From Bdellovibrio reynosensis (GTDB lineage Bacteria > Bdellovibrionota > Bdellovibrionia > Bdellovibrionales > Bdellovibrionaceae): a DNA stretch of 64,000 bases. The position numbers were made by a program, and so were the translations under genes. Position 1 is the first letter of the stretch; each line of letters opens with the position of its first letter. The notes beneath the pieces are model-generated. The model was given only the letters and a program-made list of their open reading frames with translations. It did not search any database and had not been told where the DNA came from. The stretch is from assembly GCF_022814725.1 (NCBI RefSeq), contig NZ_CP093442.1, positions 1,178,001 through 1,242,000 of the forward strand, written 5' to 3'. This document shows positions 17,423-26,833 of this stretch, in pieces.

Positions 17423-18400
17423 CTAATTTACACCGAAAGATTTTAAATTTTTCTCAGTTTTATATTTGTATCGATTATGCTCGCCGCATAGAACCTGGAG
17501 ATTAGACATTGAGTTCATGCCTCCAACCCACTTAGGCATTTTATGGTCTATTTGCAGAGCAAACGTACTTCCACATTTCCTCCCGGTTTTATAATTAATG
17601 AACTGACAACACTTATCCCTTTTTAAAATTAAACCGCGAAGCTTCGGAGTAACTGATTTTCTATCCACCACCGCATCGGTGGTAATCATTGCTGGTTTTG
17701 AATCTTTTGTTTTAATTAAACTCTGATCTTTTGAGATCGCCTGAGATTTATCTTTAATTTTAGTCGGCTTGAACTTTTCATTTAAGTATTGATCAGCTAG
17801 GAACTCAATTACATCCGTCATAGATGCAGTTCCACCTCCTTGCAAAAGAATATGAGCAGCAAGGTCTTTACATTGAAGAAGCTTTTCATATTGTGCTTTA
17901 GAAGGCGTAACTTCCAAACGGACGGACTCATCTTTTTGCATGCGCTGAAAATCATATTCTTTAAGTGGCAAATCCAGAACTCTAGCAAGTTCATGCTGAG
18001 TTTCTTGCGTGGTTTTGCCAATAACTACTTCTATTAATTCCTGCTTTTGCGACGCGCACACTTTTTCGCCGGAAATTTTTTCTTTTTCTTTGATAGAACG
18101 AGACAACTCACCGATCTGCGAAAGATTCAACGACCCTTCCTGAATAAGCTCTGCAACCTGAGGAACATCACGAAGCAAACGAGCTGCTTCAAGTCTGCGC
18201 ATTGCAGCCGAACCAGAATAGCCAAGTTCTTTTGTCAGATACTCATAAATAGAAGAATACGCTTTCCCAAGGTAAAGCTTACGAGCATCAAATTCACGAA
18301 TGTGCTCAAGAATCACATGCAAAAGCTTACGCTCTTTATGAACAAGATCCTTAAGACGAACTTCAAGTTCCATATTTGATAATCGTGAAAGTGAATCCAT
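17423..18400 (-). CDS. HNH endonuclease-like protein (DUF222-type)
   Basis: The ATG at 18400 has a strong Shine-Dalgarno (GAGGAGG) and gives 325 residues; an ATG at 18436 lies before the ribosome site and is unlikely. The first 150 residues are helical (LHVILEHIREFDARKLYLGKAYSSIYEYLTKEL is typical in part). The C-terminal 60 residues form an HNH module: CCQFINY, GRKCGSTFALQIDHKMPKWVGG, then NLQVLCGEHNRYK. Proteins of this type are repeated in Bdellovibrio genomes, and their biological role is unclear. It stands alone, with 215 nt before prfB and 341 nt before ybeY. Confidence 0.75.
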   Translation of the reverse strand: MDSLSRLSNMELEVRLKDLVHKERKLLHVILEHIREFDARKLYLGKAYSSIYEYLTKELGYSGSAAMRRLEAARLLRDVPQVAELIQEGSLNLSQIGELSRSIKEKEKISGEKVCASQKQELIEVVIGKTTQETQHELARVLDLPLKEYDFQRMQKDESVRLEVTPSKAQYEKLLQCKDLAAHILLQGGGTASMTDVIEFLADQYLNEKFKPTKIKDKSQAISKDQSLIKTKDSKPAMITTDAVVDRKSVTPKLRGLILKRDKCCQFINYKTGRKCGSTFALQIDHKMPKWVGGMNSMSNLQVLCGEHNRYKYKTEKNLKSFGVN

Positions 18401-18741
18401 AAGAAACCTCCTCAAGAAGTAAGGAAGGTATATCATGAGTTTTCAGAGTGAAATTTTCGAAGCTCTACGAATGTAGACTTAATTAAGCACTAAACGCTCT
18501 AATCCAGCCTACATTTAGTGATCTCGCTCAAAACGAATTTTGAAAATTTAGAATGAAATTAAAAGAAACAGCGCCATTCCGTTGATTAGAAAAACCCGTC
18601 AAGCTTTTCACGCATGACAAAAAAGATATGACACCATGAGAAACCGATGCGGTGGTAGTTTAAAGTGAAGAACGATTATCACCAGACAAAAGATAGATCA
18701 TGCTTTAAAAAAAATGTGAGCAGGAGGTAACCTGGCCCCCC
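18401..18741. other. Non-coding gap between ybeY and the HNH gene
   Basis: This 341-nt AT-rich stretch has no convincing gene. It holds the leader of the HNH gene, with GAGGAGG at its left edge. A TTGACG near 18600 on the minus strand lacks a good -10 partner at normal spacing. No terminator with a T-run was found after ybeY. Confidence 0.6.
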
Positions 18742-19179
18742 CTACTTCCCTACCAACTTCTCAAACACCGCATCTTGAATTCCAAACATCTCCGCGGCAT
18801 CTTTCTCACTCGTTTCATGATCATAACCAAGTAAGTGCAAGATCCCATGAAGGAGCATATACCCAAGCTCCAGCTGATAAGTAAGTCCGTGTTCTTTTGA
18901 CTGGCGTTTCAGCACAGCCGGACACATCACCAACTCTCCTAAAGAGCTGGGATCCATTGAAGCAAAACTCAAAACGTCAGTGGCATAATCCTTATCACGG
19001 AATTCTTTATTCAGTTTCTTCGCAGCTTTGGGTTCTAAGAACACCAAAGTTAATTCTTGCGCCGAAGACTTAAAGATCTTCTTCTTCTTCAGCTCCTTAA
19101 CCACAGCATCACAGAACCCCGCAATAAACTTACGAGGCACAGGAACTTTTGCTTCATTCACAATCTGCAGCTGCAACAT
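18742..19179 (-). CDS. ybeY: Endoribonuclease YbeY
   Basis: The 145-residue protein carries the YbeY zinc motif H-x3-H-x5-H (HGILHLLGYDH) and the preceding pattern NKEFRDKDYATDVLSFA. YbeY takes part in 16S rRNA 3'-end maturation and ribosome quality control. It follows the 7TM-HD gene by 9 nt, a pairing seen in many bacteria (often with phoH, which is not in this window). Confidence 0.93.
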   Translation of the reverse strand: MLQLQIVNEAKVPVPRKFIAGFCDAVVKELKKKKIFKSSAQELTLVFLEPKAAKKLNKEFRDKDYATDVLSFASMDPSSLGELVMCPAVLKRQSKEHGLTYQLELGYMLLHGILHLLGYDHETSEKDAAEMFGIQDAVFEKLVGK

Positions 19180-19188
19180 AGAAACCTA

Positions 19189-21594
19189 CTACGAAGGAGT
19201 GTGACCCACATCGCCCAAACCACCGCCGGCACTGCGTGGATAGTCGATGCGTTGATGGTAAATACCAAGTAAAATGCGCACGAAGGCCGCTTCTACTTTT
19301 GAAATGTCTTTCAGAGTTAAATTACACTCATCCAGCTGAGCATCTGAAAACTTACGCTGAATGATGTTACGAACGATATTTTGCAAACGCGCTGGTGTTG
19401 GTTCATCTAACGAACGGGCAGCCGCCTCGATACTATCGGCCAACATACATAAAGCAGATTCACGGAACTGAGGTTTCGGGCCTGGATAACGGAAGTCATC
19501 GTCGGCAATCTCTGGATCGTCTTCTTTTTTAAGATCTAATGCCTTGTTATAGAAATAAGAAATCAACGTGGTCCCGTGATGCTGAATGATCCCATCAATG
19601 ATCGGCTTACCCAGCTTAAACGTCGTACCCATTTCCACCCCATCTTTAACGTGGGCAACAAGCAACGTTTTACTCATGAACGGCGAAATATGATCATGAG
19701 GATTCTGGCCTGGTTTTTGATTCTCGATAAAGTAATTCGCGTGCTCCATTTTACCGATGTCGTGATAATAGCACATTACTTTACCAAGCAATGGATTTGC
19801 ACCGATCTCTTCCGCGGCAGCTTCCACCATCGAACCGACCATCATTGAGTGATGATAAGTCCCCGGCGCCTTCACAATCATTTCTTTCAGTAAAGGATGG
19901 TTCAAATTACTTAGCTCAAGAAGCTTAACGTCCGTCGTATAGTTAAATACTGTTTCCAATAAAGGAATAAACATCATTGCTACCAAAGCGCTGAAAATAC
20001 CACCCAAGAAACCCAGCGGAATCGAGAACAAAATCTCTTTTAACCCACCCGCCTGATCGTACTTCGTCATAGTCAGAATAAATGCAATCATTAAAGCATT
20101 GATCGCACCCGTTCTTACCCCAGCAAAATAAAGATCATTACGCGTTTTGCAGTTATAAACCCCGCGGGCTGCAGCGATACCGCCCACAAGACTGATAAAC
20201 ATAAAACTGAAATTATAATCAACCATGATCCCTAGGCACACCGACATAAAGGCCGTGAAAAGCCACACGATTTCGCCGTAAGAAATTAAAAGACCCACCA
20301 GCATCGGAGCCGCCGCTACCGGAGCCGCAAACAAGAATGCCGTCGGCGGAATCAAATGCCCTAGCTTAGAAGCAAAAGCGGCATCAATCATGAAAAGATA
20401 AATCTTCGTGAAGAAGACAACCCCAAAGGCGATCAACATCATGACTGAAACGTCTTTAAACTCGATACGCACTTTGTTGATAGTAAAACGCTTCAAGTAC
20501 GAAAAGAACACCATAATCGCCACCGACAACATCAGAGCCATCGATAAAGCCATCAGGTCCTTACGCTTGTCTGTACGAATATTCTCGATCTCGCGAATCA
20601 CGGCCATCTGAAAGGGCTGAACCACAGACCCTTGAGAAATAATGCTCTGATTCTTCTTAATCGTGATCGTCACAGGGATAACCGCATCCCTAGCCGCTTG
20701 ACGACGGGAAGCTGTTTCTTGCTTATTTAAAGTTAAATTAGGAACCATCAACGAACGAGCAAAATATAATAAGTTCGCTTGATCGCTTTCAGAAAAACGA
20801 TTTAGATCTTTCTTATCAGTGAATTCAAAATTCTCTGGAACTTGTAGATCTAAAATCTCGCTGCGAGAAATGGGAAACTCTCGACCCAGATTGTTCTTAT
20901 GGACAACTCGGCCCAGGACATTCATTTGGTTTATTGGAATAAAACGATCCGGAGCCTCAGCAATTTTGCCGTTGTACCAGTTTTCTAGATTGCGCATCAC
21001 TATGAATTCAACCTTGGGACTGAACTTAAGATCAATCAGCCACTCAAACATGAAATCAGAAACGCCTACACCCAGTTCTTTTTCAAACTGCTTTTTATGC
21101 TGAAAGAAGTCTTTCACCTTCGCGCGATGTTCAGCCGCATTTTTAGGCCACTGAGTTTCACGGTAATAGGCGCGCATTGAACGGAAAGCATGCATTAAGT
21201 TTGTCGACACACGCTCAAACACACCAGTGTCATAGTCGTAAACCACCGGAACAGAAAACTCTGACTTAAGACGCTTTTCTTCCGTAGTAACTTCATCGAT
21301 CATTTCAAATGCCAACGGAGAGCTGACATCAAATTGCGCCACATCCCCAACGGCGAAGTTATAAGGAACATCTAATTCATAGAAAATTGTGTAGGATAAA
21401 AGAACGCAATAAAGAAAGATCAAAGCAGCGCGACGGATGAAAAACTTTTCTTCCATGAACTGCACAGCACGCCCGAAAAAAGTCTTTTCCAAACCAATGG
21501 AATCAACCCAGTCCAAGAATTTTAAACTGTGATCTTCATAGTTAACGCGAGTCGCGGGACTCTCGCCTTTTTTTGTGTTTTTTCCTCGCTGCAT
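19189..21594 (-). CDS. 7TM-HD family phosphohydrolase (PgpH-like)
   Basis: The 801-residue protein has one N-terminal membrane helix (about 55-75) and a large extracytoplasmic 7TMR-HDED domain (about 80-320). Seven membrane helices (about 345-555) and a cytoplasmic HD domain follow. The HD residues are visible as YHHSMMVGSMVEAAAE and CYYHDIGKMEHANYF. In Firmicutes, PgpH of this family degrades cyclic di-AMP. No cyclic di-AMP synthase lies in this window, so the substrate is inferred. It is co-transcribed with ybeY and divergent from mazG (98-nt gap). Confidence 0.88.
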   Translation of the reverse strand: MQRGKNTKKGESPATRVNYEDHSLKFLDWVDSIGLEKTFFGRAVQFMEEKFFIRRAALIFLYCVLLSYTIFYELDVPYNFAVGDVAQFDVSSPLAFEMIDEVTTEEKRLKSEFSVPVVYDYDTGVFERVSTNLMHAFRSMRAYYRETQWPKNAAEHRAKVKDFFQHKKQFEKELGVGVSDFMFEWLIDLKFSPKVEFIVMRNLENWYNGKIAEAPDRFIPINQMNVLGRVVHKNNLGREFPISRSEILDLQVPENFEFTDKKDLNRFSESDQANLLYFARSLMVPNLTLNKQETASRRQAARDAVIPVTITIKKNQSIISQGSVVQPFQMAVIREIENIRTDKRKDLMALSMALMLSVAIMVFFSYLKRFTINKVRIEFKDVSVMMLIAFGVVFFTKIYLFMIDAAFASKLGHLIPPTAFLFAAPVAAAPMLVGLLISYGEIVWLFTAFMSVCLGIMVDYNFSFMFISLVGGIAAARGVYNCKTRNDLYFAGVRTGAINALMIAFILTMTKYDQAGGLKEILFSIPLGFLGGIFSALVAMMFIPLLETVFNYTTDVKLLELSNLNHPLLKEMIVKAPGTYHHSMMVGSMVEAAAEEIGANPLLGKVMCYYHDIGKMEHANYFIENQKPGQNPHDHISPFMSKTLLVAHVKDGVEMGTTFKLGKPIIDGIIQHHGTTLISYFYNKALDLKKEDDPEIADDDFRYPGPKPQFRESALCMLADSIEAAARSLDEPTPARLQNIVRNIIQRKFSDAQLDECNLTLKDISKVEAAFVRILLGIYHQRIDYPRSAGGGLGDVGHTPS

Positions 21595-21692
21595 ATCAGT
21601 TATCTACCGTATCAAGTTTTGCAAAAGTTGTCGAAATCACTCTGCAATTGTGCTAGCAATAAAGAGTTTCCATCAGAAAGTCGAGGCTCCGC

Positions 21693-22511
21693 ATGGCACA
21701 AACTCCAAGCAACTTACGTCAAATTGAGTCCTTAGTCGAGATCGTATCGCGATTACGCGGCCCTGACGGATGCCCTTGGGACAAAGAGCAAACCCACGAA
21801 AGTTTGACTCAGTACGCAATTGAAGAAACCCACGAACTTGTAGAAGCCTTAGAATTACCGCAAAGCCAAAGCAATAAAGACCAAAAAATTAAGGAAGAGC
21901 TTGGGGACGTGCTTTTCCAAGTGATCTTGCACTCACAACTTTCAAAAGAACGTGGCGCTTTTGGCATTGAAGACGTGATCGAATCTATTTCAGAAAAATT
22001 AATTCGCCGTCATCCCCATGTCTTCGGTGATACGAAGGTTGCAGATACTGCCGAAGTTATCAAAAACTACGACGTCATTAAAAAACAAGAAAAAGCTCTT
22101 TCGCAATCTTCCCCCTATTCGCTTGATGTTCCTCCTCTGCCGGCCTTGCAGCGCGCCTATAAAATCGGTAAGCGAACAGAGAAATTGCAATTCGATTGGG
22201 ACGATGCTGAAGGAGTCATGGTTAAAGTCGAAGAAGAATTCGAAGAACTGAGAGAAGCCTTGGAAGAAGGCAGTGAAAAAGAAATTGAACACGAACTGGG
22301 GGATGTTCTTTTTTCTTTAGCGCAACTGGGACGTCACTTAGAAATGGAACCCGAACAAGTCTTAAGAAAAGCCAACTCCCGTTTTGAATCCCGCTTCGCA
22401 AAAATGGTCGAACTTGCCACCCAAGATCAAAAAGACTGGTCGCAACTAAAGCTCGAAGAAAAAGAGCAATACTGGCAAAAAGCGAAGGAATTGCTTAAAG
22501 CCAAAACCTAA
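21693..22511 (+). CDS. mazG: Nucleoside triphosphate pyrophosphohydrolase MazG
   Basis: The 272-residue protein has two MazG domains. The first has RGPDGCPWDKEQTHESL, EETHELVEAL and EELGDVLFQVILHSQL. The second (about 165-250) has KVEEEFEELREAL and HELGDVLFSLAQLGRHLEMEPEQVLRKANSRFESRF (family motif). The EExxE-ExxD pattern binds magnesium. It hydrolyses NTPs and dNTPs to monophosphates, a house-cleaning role that may also lower the stringent-response alarmone. The ATG at 21693 agrees with the usual MazG N-terminus. Confidence 0.93.
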   Translation: MAQTPSNLRQIESLVEIVSRLRGPDGCPWDKEQTHESLTQYAIEETHELVEALELPQSQSNKDQKIKEELGDVLFQVILHSQLSKERGAFGIEDVIESISEKLIRRHPHVFGDTKVADTAEVIKNYDVIKKQEKALSQSSPYSLDVPPLPALQRAYKIGKRTEKLQFDWDDAEGVMVKVEEEFEELREALEEGSEKEIEHELGDVLFSLAQLGRHLEMEPEQVLRKANSRFESRFAKMVELATQDQKDWSQLKLEEKEQYWQKAKELLKAKT

Positions 22512-22646
22512 GATTCCTGGTACGCCCCTTGCTCTTAAAACTCTCCTGAAACTGAGAGGCAATAGGCTGGATTTGAGCCGTAAATCGGATCCCGTTTTCG
22601 CCTAAAATCTCTAATTTTAGACAGTTGCCCCTATTTAGGAGAAAAC

Positions 22647-24767
22647 GTGAGTATCTGGAATCGTACCTCTGCATACGTGATTTTAAGCTCTTTATTCCTT
22701 ATTTCCTGCACCCAGGAAAAAGAGACTATCGTTATAAAAGAAGCCCTTCCGCCGGCTAAAATCGAAGCTTCAGCCACTGTCAATAAGAACCTCGTGACCT
22801 TTGAAAAAGCCTCTTTAGGAAAGCTTTTTATGCTGATCCCGACGGTGATTGATAACTCTCGATCTGCAGCGCCTAATCTGCACAAGCCCCAACTGATTAC
22901 TTTCGAAAAAAATGGCGATCGCGTCGCCGTCTTCAACCAGACAATTCAAAACAATGTCGACTCAGTCACAGCAGATCAACTATTGCAAACGTTTGCAGTA
23001 GTTCAAGAAACCTCTGACAAAATCGTTTTTGATATGGCCCAAGGCTTTTTATCAATGAACTATGAAGCGGGTTTAGAAATTTTGATTCCTCAGATCTATA
23101 CTGATATCGAATTTAACAATCAAAATAGAAAAGAATCCCATCTGGTGCTGAAAGACGCCTATATTAGCACTTTGTCGGTTGCCGGTAATGCAATTCGCAT
23201 GAAACAAGTCATTCGCGTTGTTGAAGACTTTGTAAATCCCATGGTCGAAATTACGAAGGAAGAAAAAGAAAAATTAGAAAAAATGGCTATCCGCAGACCT
23301 GAAAAAGTCGAAAGCAGCAAAACGGTCTTTTTCGAAATTAAACCCTACGTGCCCAATAAAAATTTTAAATCTAAGACCTATGATGCAGAAAATCGTTTTG
23401 GATTTTTCGTGAACAACACTTTCGGTGGCGTCGGCGAATCTGACATGAAGGCCGTGATCACACGCTGGAGTGTCGATCCTAAAGACGGAGACATTCGAGT
23501 CTTGGTCGATAAGAATGTCCCAGAGAAAATGAAAACAGCCGTAGCTGATGGAGTTCACTACTGGAATCGCGCTTTAGGCCGCGATGTTCTTAAAGTCACT
23601 TTCAACCATGATATCAAAGAGCCCCAGCAGGATCGAACCATCGTCATTAATTGGATTAAGTGGGATGATTCATTTAGCGCCTACGCCAATGTTCAAACGG
23701 ACCCTCTGACTGGGGAAGCCATTCGCGGTTACGTTTACATGACATCCTCTTTTACTAAAAAAGAAGTGTCAGATGATTGGCAAAAAAACAGCGGCTTCGC
23801 AGCTGGAAATCTATGTGGGTTGATTGTAGATCGCCCTTTGATTGAACAAGAAGATTATGTGCGCGAAGTGATCGCCCACGAAATGGGACACATTATGGGG
23901 CTACGCCATAATTTTGCAGGAAGCTTTAATGCCGAAGCCACGGATGAAGAAATTCATGCTGCCGTTGAAAGAGCTGCAAAAGGTGACAACTCAAAACCTG
24001 TTCCAGTCTCAAGCTCTGTGATGGATTATATGACTGCTGAACCGACAATGGTTTCGGGCGGTGCTATTAAAAATGCTCTGCTATCTTACGACAAAAAAGC
24101 TATTGAATGGGGCTATGCTAATATCGACAGTCCTCGAACAGAACATAGTTATTGCTCTGATGAACATTGGCTTGAAGCCCACTCAGAAGGTAGAGAAATT
24201 GTGGGCTGCAATCGTTTTGATCTTTACGGCAATATCTTTTTTGCTCCCCGAAAAGAGTTTTTAGAAGCAGCCAAGGCACAATTACTGAGTTCAGTAGAGG
24301 TCTTTCTTGCTTATAAAGGCACAGGTTTTCCACTTAAGTACAAAGAGCAAGTGCAACTAACTTGGAATCCAGAATTTTCATTCATTGAAATTCTGTATAA
24401 AAATAAAGAAGAAAAAATTCCTGTAACCATAGACTTTATCATCGACAACTATCTTAGCTCCTACATGCTGTGGAGAAGAGACGGTCCTTCATTTACAGAA
24501 TACAGTCCTGAATTGACGGACAATTTATATCTTTCTCAGCTTAATGAATTGGGTGGACTTTCAGGATATCTGAATTCGTTAAAACCCGATTTTACGAAAC
24601 TCACGATGGAAATCGTAAGTAGCGAACAGCTAGAGAATTTGACGGGATTTGAAAAGGCGCTTGTGGTTGAAAACCTTCTTGAAGCTGCAGCGAATTTAGA
24701 AAATGAAGCGCAGGAAAAAATAGAAAAGCTTATTAAGCGCGATGAACTTCGCTCTTCTTTTAAATAA
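22647..24767 (+). CDS. EcxA-like zinc metalloprotease lipoprotein
   Basis: A GTG start with AGGAG gives 706 residues. The lipoprotein signal ends at C21 (LFLISC). The catalytic motif near residue 410 is HEMGHIMGLRHNF, an HExxHxxGxxH zinc site, followed by a Met-turn (SSVMDYM). A GYVYMTSSF stretch precedes it. This pattern fits the EcxA-like/DUF5117 zinc metalloproteases of the metzincin type. It probably acts at the cell surface or in the periplasm; a role in digesting prey protein is speculative. It appears to be a single-gene unit. Confidence 0.82.
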   Translation: MSIWNRTSAYVILSSLFLISCTQEKETIVIKEALPPAKIEASATVNKNLVTFEKASLGKLFMLIPTVIDNSRSAAPNLHKPQLITFEKNGDRVAVFNQTIQNNVDSVTADQLLQTFAVVQETSDKIVFDMAQGFLSMNYEAGLEILIPQIYTDIEFNNQNRKESHLVLKDAYISTLSVAGNAIRMKQVIRVVEDFVNPMVEITKEEKEKLEKMAIRRPEKVESSKTVFFEIKPYVPNKNFKSKTYDAENRFGFFVNNTFGGVGESDMKAVITRWSVDPKDGDIRVLVDKNVPEKMKTAVADGVHYWNRALGRDVLKVTFNHDIKEPQQDRTIVINWIKWDDSFSAYANVQTDPLTGEAIRGYVYMTSSFTKKEVSDDWQKNSGFAAGNLCGLIVDRPLIEQEDYVREVIAHEMGHIMGLRHNFAGSFNAEATDEEIHAAVERAAKGDNSKPVPVSSSVMDYMTAEPTMVSGGAIKNALLSYDKKAIEWGYANIDSPRTEHSYCSDEHWLEAHSEGREIVGCNRFDLYGNIFFAPRKEFLEAAKAQLLSSVEVFLAYKGTGFPLKYKEQVQLTWNPEFSFIEILYKNKEEKIPVTIDFIIDNYLSSYMLWRRDGPSFTEYSPELTDNLYLSQLNELGGLSGYLNSLKPDFTKLTMEIVSSEQLENLTGFEKALVVENLLEAAANLENEAQEKIEKLIKRDELRSSFK

Positions 24768-25130
24768 AAATCAAACTTCGCAGTTGATTCAAATTGACTG
24801 CGAAGACCTGTCTCAACTCGACAAAAGATTAACTTTGAGATGACAAAAAGTTTTTCGCAATCGAGCAAGTTCTCAGAGTTGCGCATAGTTAGCGAGTTTT
24901 TTGAGATCCAAGTTCGAAAATATTGTCAAAAGTCTTGCCAGAAGAATTTTTTTAAAAAATAGTGTGATTTAGCAAACATCAGTACTTTCAGCCACTTACA
25001 TTGCTTCATTTTAAGACTCGTTTGAAATAAAAAAGCAATTTTAGGTACTTACCCCAAATTTCATTTTTCACACAGTTTGAACGAAACTGACTTCACACAA
25101 AGCTGGTGGGGCTCAGGGAGGGCAAACCGT
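24768..25130. other. Non-coding gap upstream of the VWA/Agl-Glt-like operon
   Basis: The 363-nt, very AT-rich gap has no gene. Near its left end CTTCGCAGT (24776-24784) pairs perfectly with ACTGCGAAG (24797-24805), but no T-run follows, so an intrinsic terminator is doubtful. A second weak pair (TCTCAA/TTGAGA) lies within the next 40 nt. The right part should hold the promoter and leader of the downstream operon; no consensus promoter stood out. Confidence 0.55.
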
Positions 25131-26204
25131 ATGTTTAATCATGTTGCACGCAAAGCAGTTACATTCGCTTCCGCGGTAACGCTTCTAGCAGGATGCCAGA
25201 AGAGCACGGATTCTTTCACGCTCTTAAAAGATGGCTCTGATTATAAGCAACAAGCTGTCTTCATTCCTAAGAAGATTGATATTCTCTGGGTGATCGATAA
25301 TTCAGGCTCAATGGATACTTCGCAAAATAACTTAGTATCTAATTTCCAGTCTTTTATCTCTCGCTTCAATCAACAGAATTACGACTTCCATATGGCGGTT
25401 ACGACAACTGAAGCTTGGGAAAAACAATTTAATGCTAATAGTTTAAAGGCCCGTATCAAGGATGGTGCGGTTCTTCAAAACAGTCCAAGAATCGAAACTC
25501 ATTCAGGCGTGTTTGTTATGGATAAGAACACTCCTGATTTGAACAACGTATTCGCTACTAATATTAAGCAAGGAACGCTTGGTAATGGTGACGAAAGAGC
25601 TTTTGAAAGCTTCAAGCAAGCCTTGAAAGAACCATGGAATGTGGCATTCCGTCGTGATGACGCTTTCTTAGCTGTTATCTTGGTGAGTGACGAAGAAGAT
25701 TTCTCTCACTCTACTTCAAGCTTCAAGGAAGATTATAACAATCCAAACCTTTACACAGTTCAAAGCTATGTAGACTTCTTGGATACTTATACAAATGCAG
25801 CAGTTAACGGTAAAAACTATTCAGTCAGTGTTATCACTGTTCCGGATACAGCTTGTCGTGATGCGCTTTCTTCTGATGGTTTCCAACGTAAGATCTCTAC
25901 CCGTCTGCCACAATTGGCGGATCTAACTTCGGGTGTAAAAGGATCTTTGTGCAGTAACTTCGGTGATACTTTAGAGTTGATCTCTGATTCTATCATCCAA
26001 CTTTCTGCAGTCTTCAAATTAGCTCGTGAACCACAAGTAGATACAATCAAAGTTATCGTCGATGGAGCTGAAATTCCTAACGATGCTACCAATGGATGGA
26101 CTTACAACGCTAGCGACCTGACGATCACCTTCCATGGAAGTTCGGTGCCGGGAGCTAACTCAAACATTCAGATCGACTACTATCCGACGTCGGTCAAACT
26201 CTAA
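25131..26204 (+). CDS. von Willebrand factor A domain lipoprotein
   Basis: The ATG at 25131 has GGGAGGG upstream and gives 357 residues beginning with a lipoprotein signal (TLLAGC, C22, then Gln, which favours the outer membrane). A VWA domain follows, with a complete MIDAS start, DNSGS at residues 56-60, and later VSDEEDFSHS. The last 60 residues form a small beta domain (VIVDGAEIPNDATNGWTYN). VWA domains bind protein partners through a metal ion. The stop is only 11 nt before the GYF-PilZ gene, so this seems to be the first gene of the Agl/Glt-like operon. Its role there is unknown. Confidence 0.82.
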   Translation: MFNHVARKAVTFASAVTLLAGCQKSTDSFTLLKDGSDYKQQAVFIPKKIDILWVIDNSGSMDTSQNNLVSNFQSFISRFNQQNYDFHMAVTTTEAWEKQFNANSLKARIKDGAVLQNSPRIETHSGVFVMDKNTPDLNNVFATNIKQGTLGNGDERAFESFKQALKEPWNVAFRRDDAFLAVILVSDEEDFSHSTSSFKEDYNNPNLYTVQSYVDFLDTYTNAAVNGKNYSVSVITVPDTACRDALSSDGFQRKISTRLPQLADLTSGVKGSLCSNFGDTLELISDSIIQLSAVFKLAREPQVDTIKVIVDGAEIPNDATNGWTYNASDLTITFHGSSVPGANSNIQIDYYPTSVKL

Positions 26205-26215
26205 AGGGACTTAGT

Positions 26216-26833
26216 ATGGGTGGGGTACAAACAGTCAATTCGGAGCAATGGTACATTCTTCGTGGGGAAATGAAATACGGTCCCTACGAATACAGTGCCC
26301 TGATCCGCATGATTCAGATGAGTGAGCTGCAAGACTACAACTATGTCTGGGCTGCTCATTTAGAAAATTGGACACAGGTGGGAGATCTTCAAGAGTTCTC
26401 TAAAGACCGTTTGTGCCGTTTGATCGAAACTCAAGACCACTTGTCTGGTGCTTTTCTAGAAAGAAAACACCCACGCGTGAATCTTGAAACACCGGTTTAT
26501 GCTCATAATGAGCAGGCTTGTTTTGACGGCCACACACTCAGCGTGAGTGAAAACGGAGCTTTGGTTCTTTTAAATGATCCTTTGCTTCAACCAGGTCAAA
26601 AAATTCTTCTTCATTTCAGAGCCTCTGAGGTTAATCCTCAAGGATTCAATGTTCTTTGCGAGGTTATTCGTAAGAATTTCTCTAAGCAAAGACTCAATGT
26701 AAAATCAGGGCTGCACTATGCTGTTCGTTTCCTCCAAGTGCAAGACCATGGCATCACTCAGTTAACAAAATGGACACGCGGTGGCGTTTCCAAGGAGGAA
26801 ACAAAAAATGGCATTCTTAAACTTCATGAATGA
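26216..26833 (+). CDS. GYF-PilZ protein, likely cytoplasmic regulator of the motor
   Basis: The 205-residue protein joins two small domains. Residues 11-60 resemble GYF_2 (QWYILRGEMKYGPYEYSAL, then WTQVGDL), a proline-rich peptide binder. Residues 80-190 resemble PilZ, with RKHPR at 83-87 matching RxxxR and SVSENG at 109-114 in place of (D/N)xSxxG. It has no signal peptide. In Myxococcus the gliding protein GltJ/AgmX carries a cytoplasmic GYF domain; here GYF is on a separate protein with a possible c-di-GMP sensor. The gene overlaps the TolQ start by 26 nt. The altered PilZ motif makes ligand binding uncertain. Confidence 0.75.
   Translation: MGGVQTVNSEQWYILRGEMKYGPYEYSALIRMIQMSELQDYNYVWAAHLENWTQVGDLQEFSKDRLCRLIETQDHLSGAFLERKHPRVNLETPVYAHNEQACFDGHTLSVSENGALVLLNDPLLQPGQKILLHFRASEVNPQGFNVLCEVIRKNFSKQRLNVKSGLHYAVRFLQVQDHGITQLTKWTRGGVSKEETKNGILKLHE

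Noticed and set aside
18590-18640. Sigma-70 promoter with TTGACG on the minus strand
   Set aside because: No acceptable -10 hexamer lies 15-19 nt downstream.
24776-24805. Intrinsic terminator after the metalloprotease gene
   Set aside because: The 9-bp stem is good, but no T-run follows on either strand.
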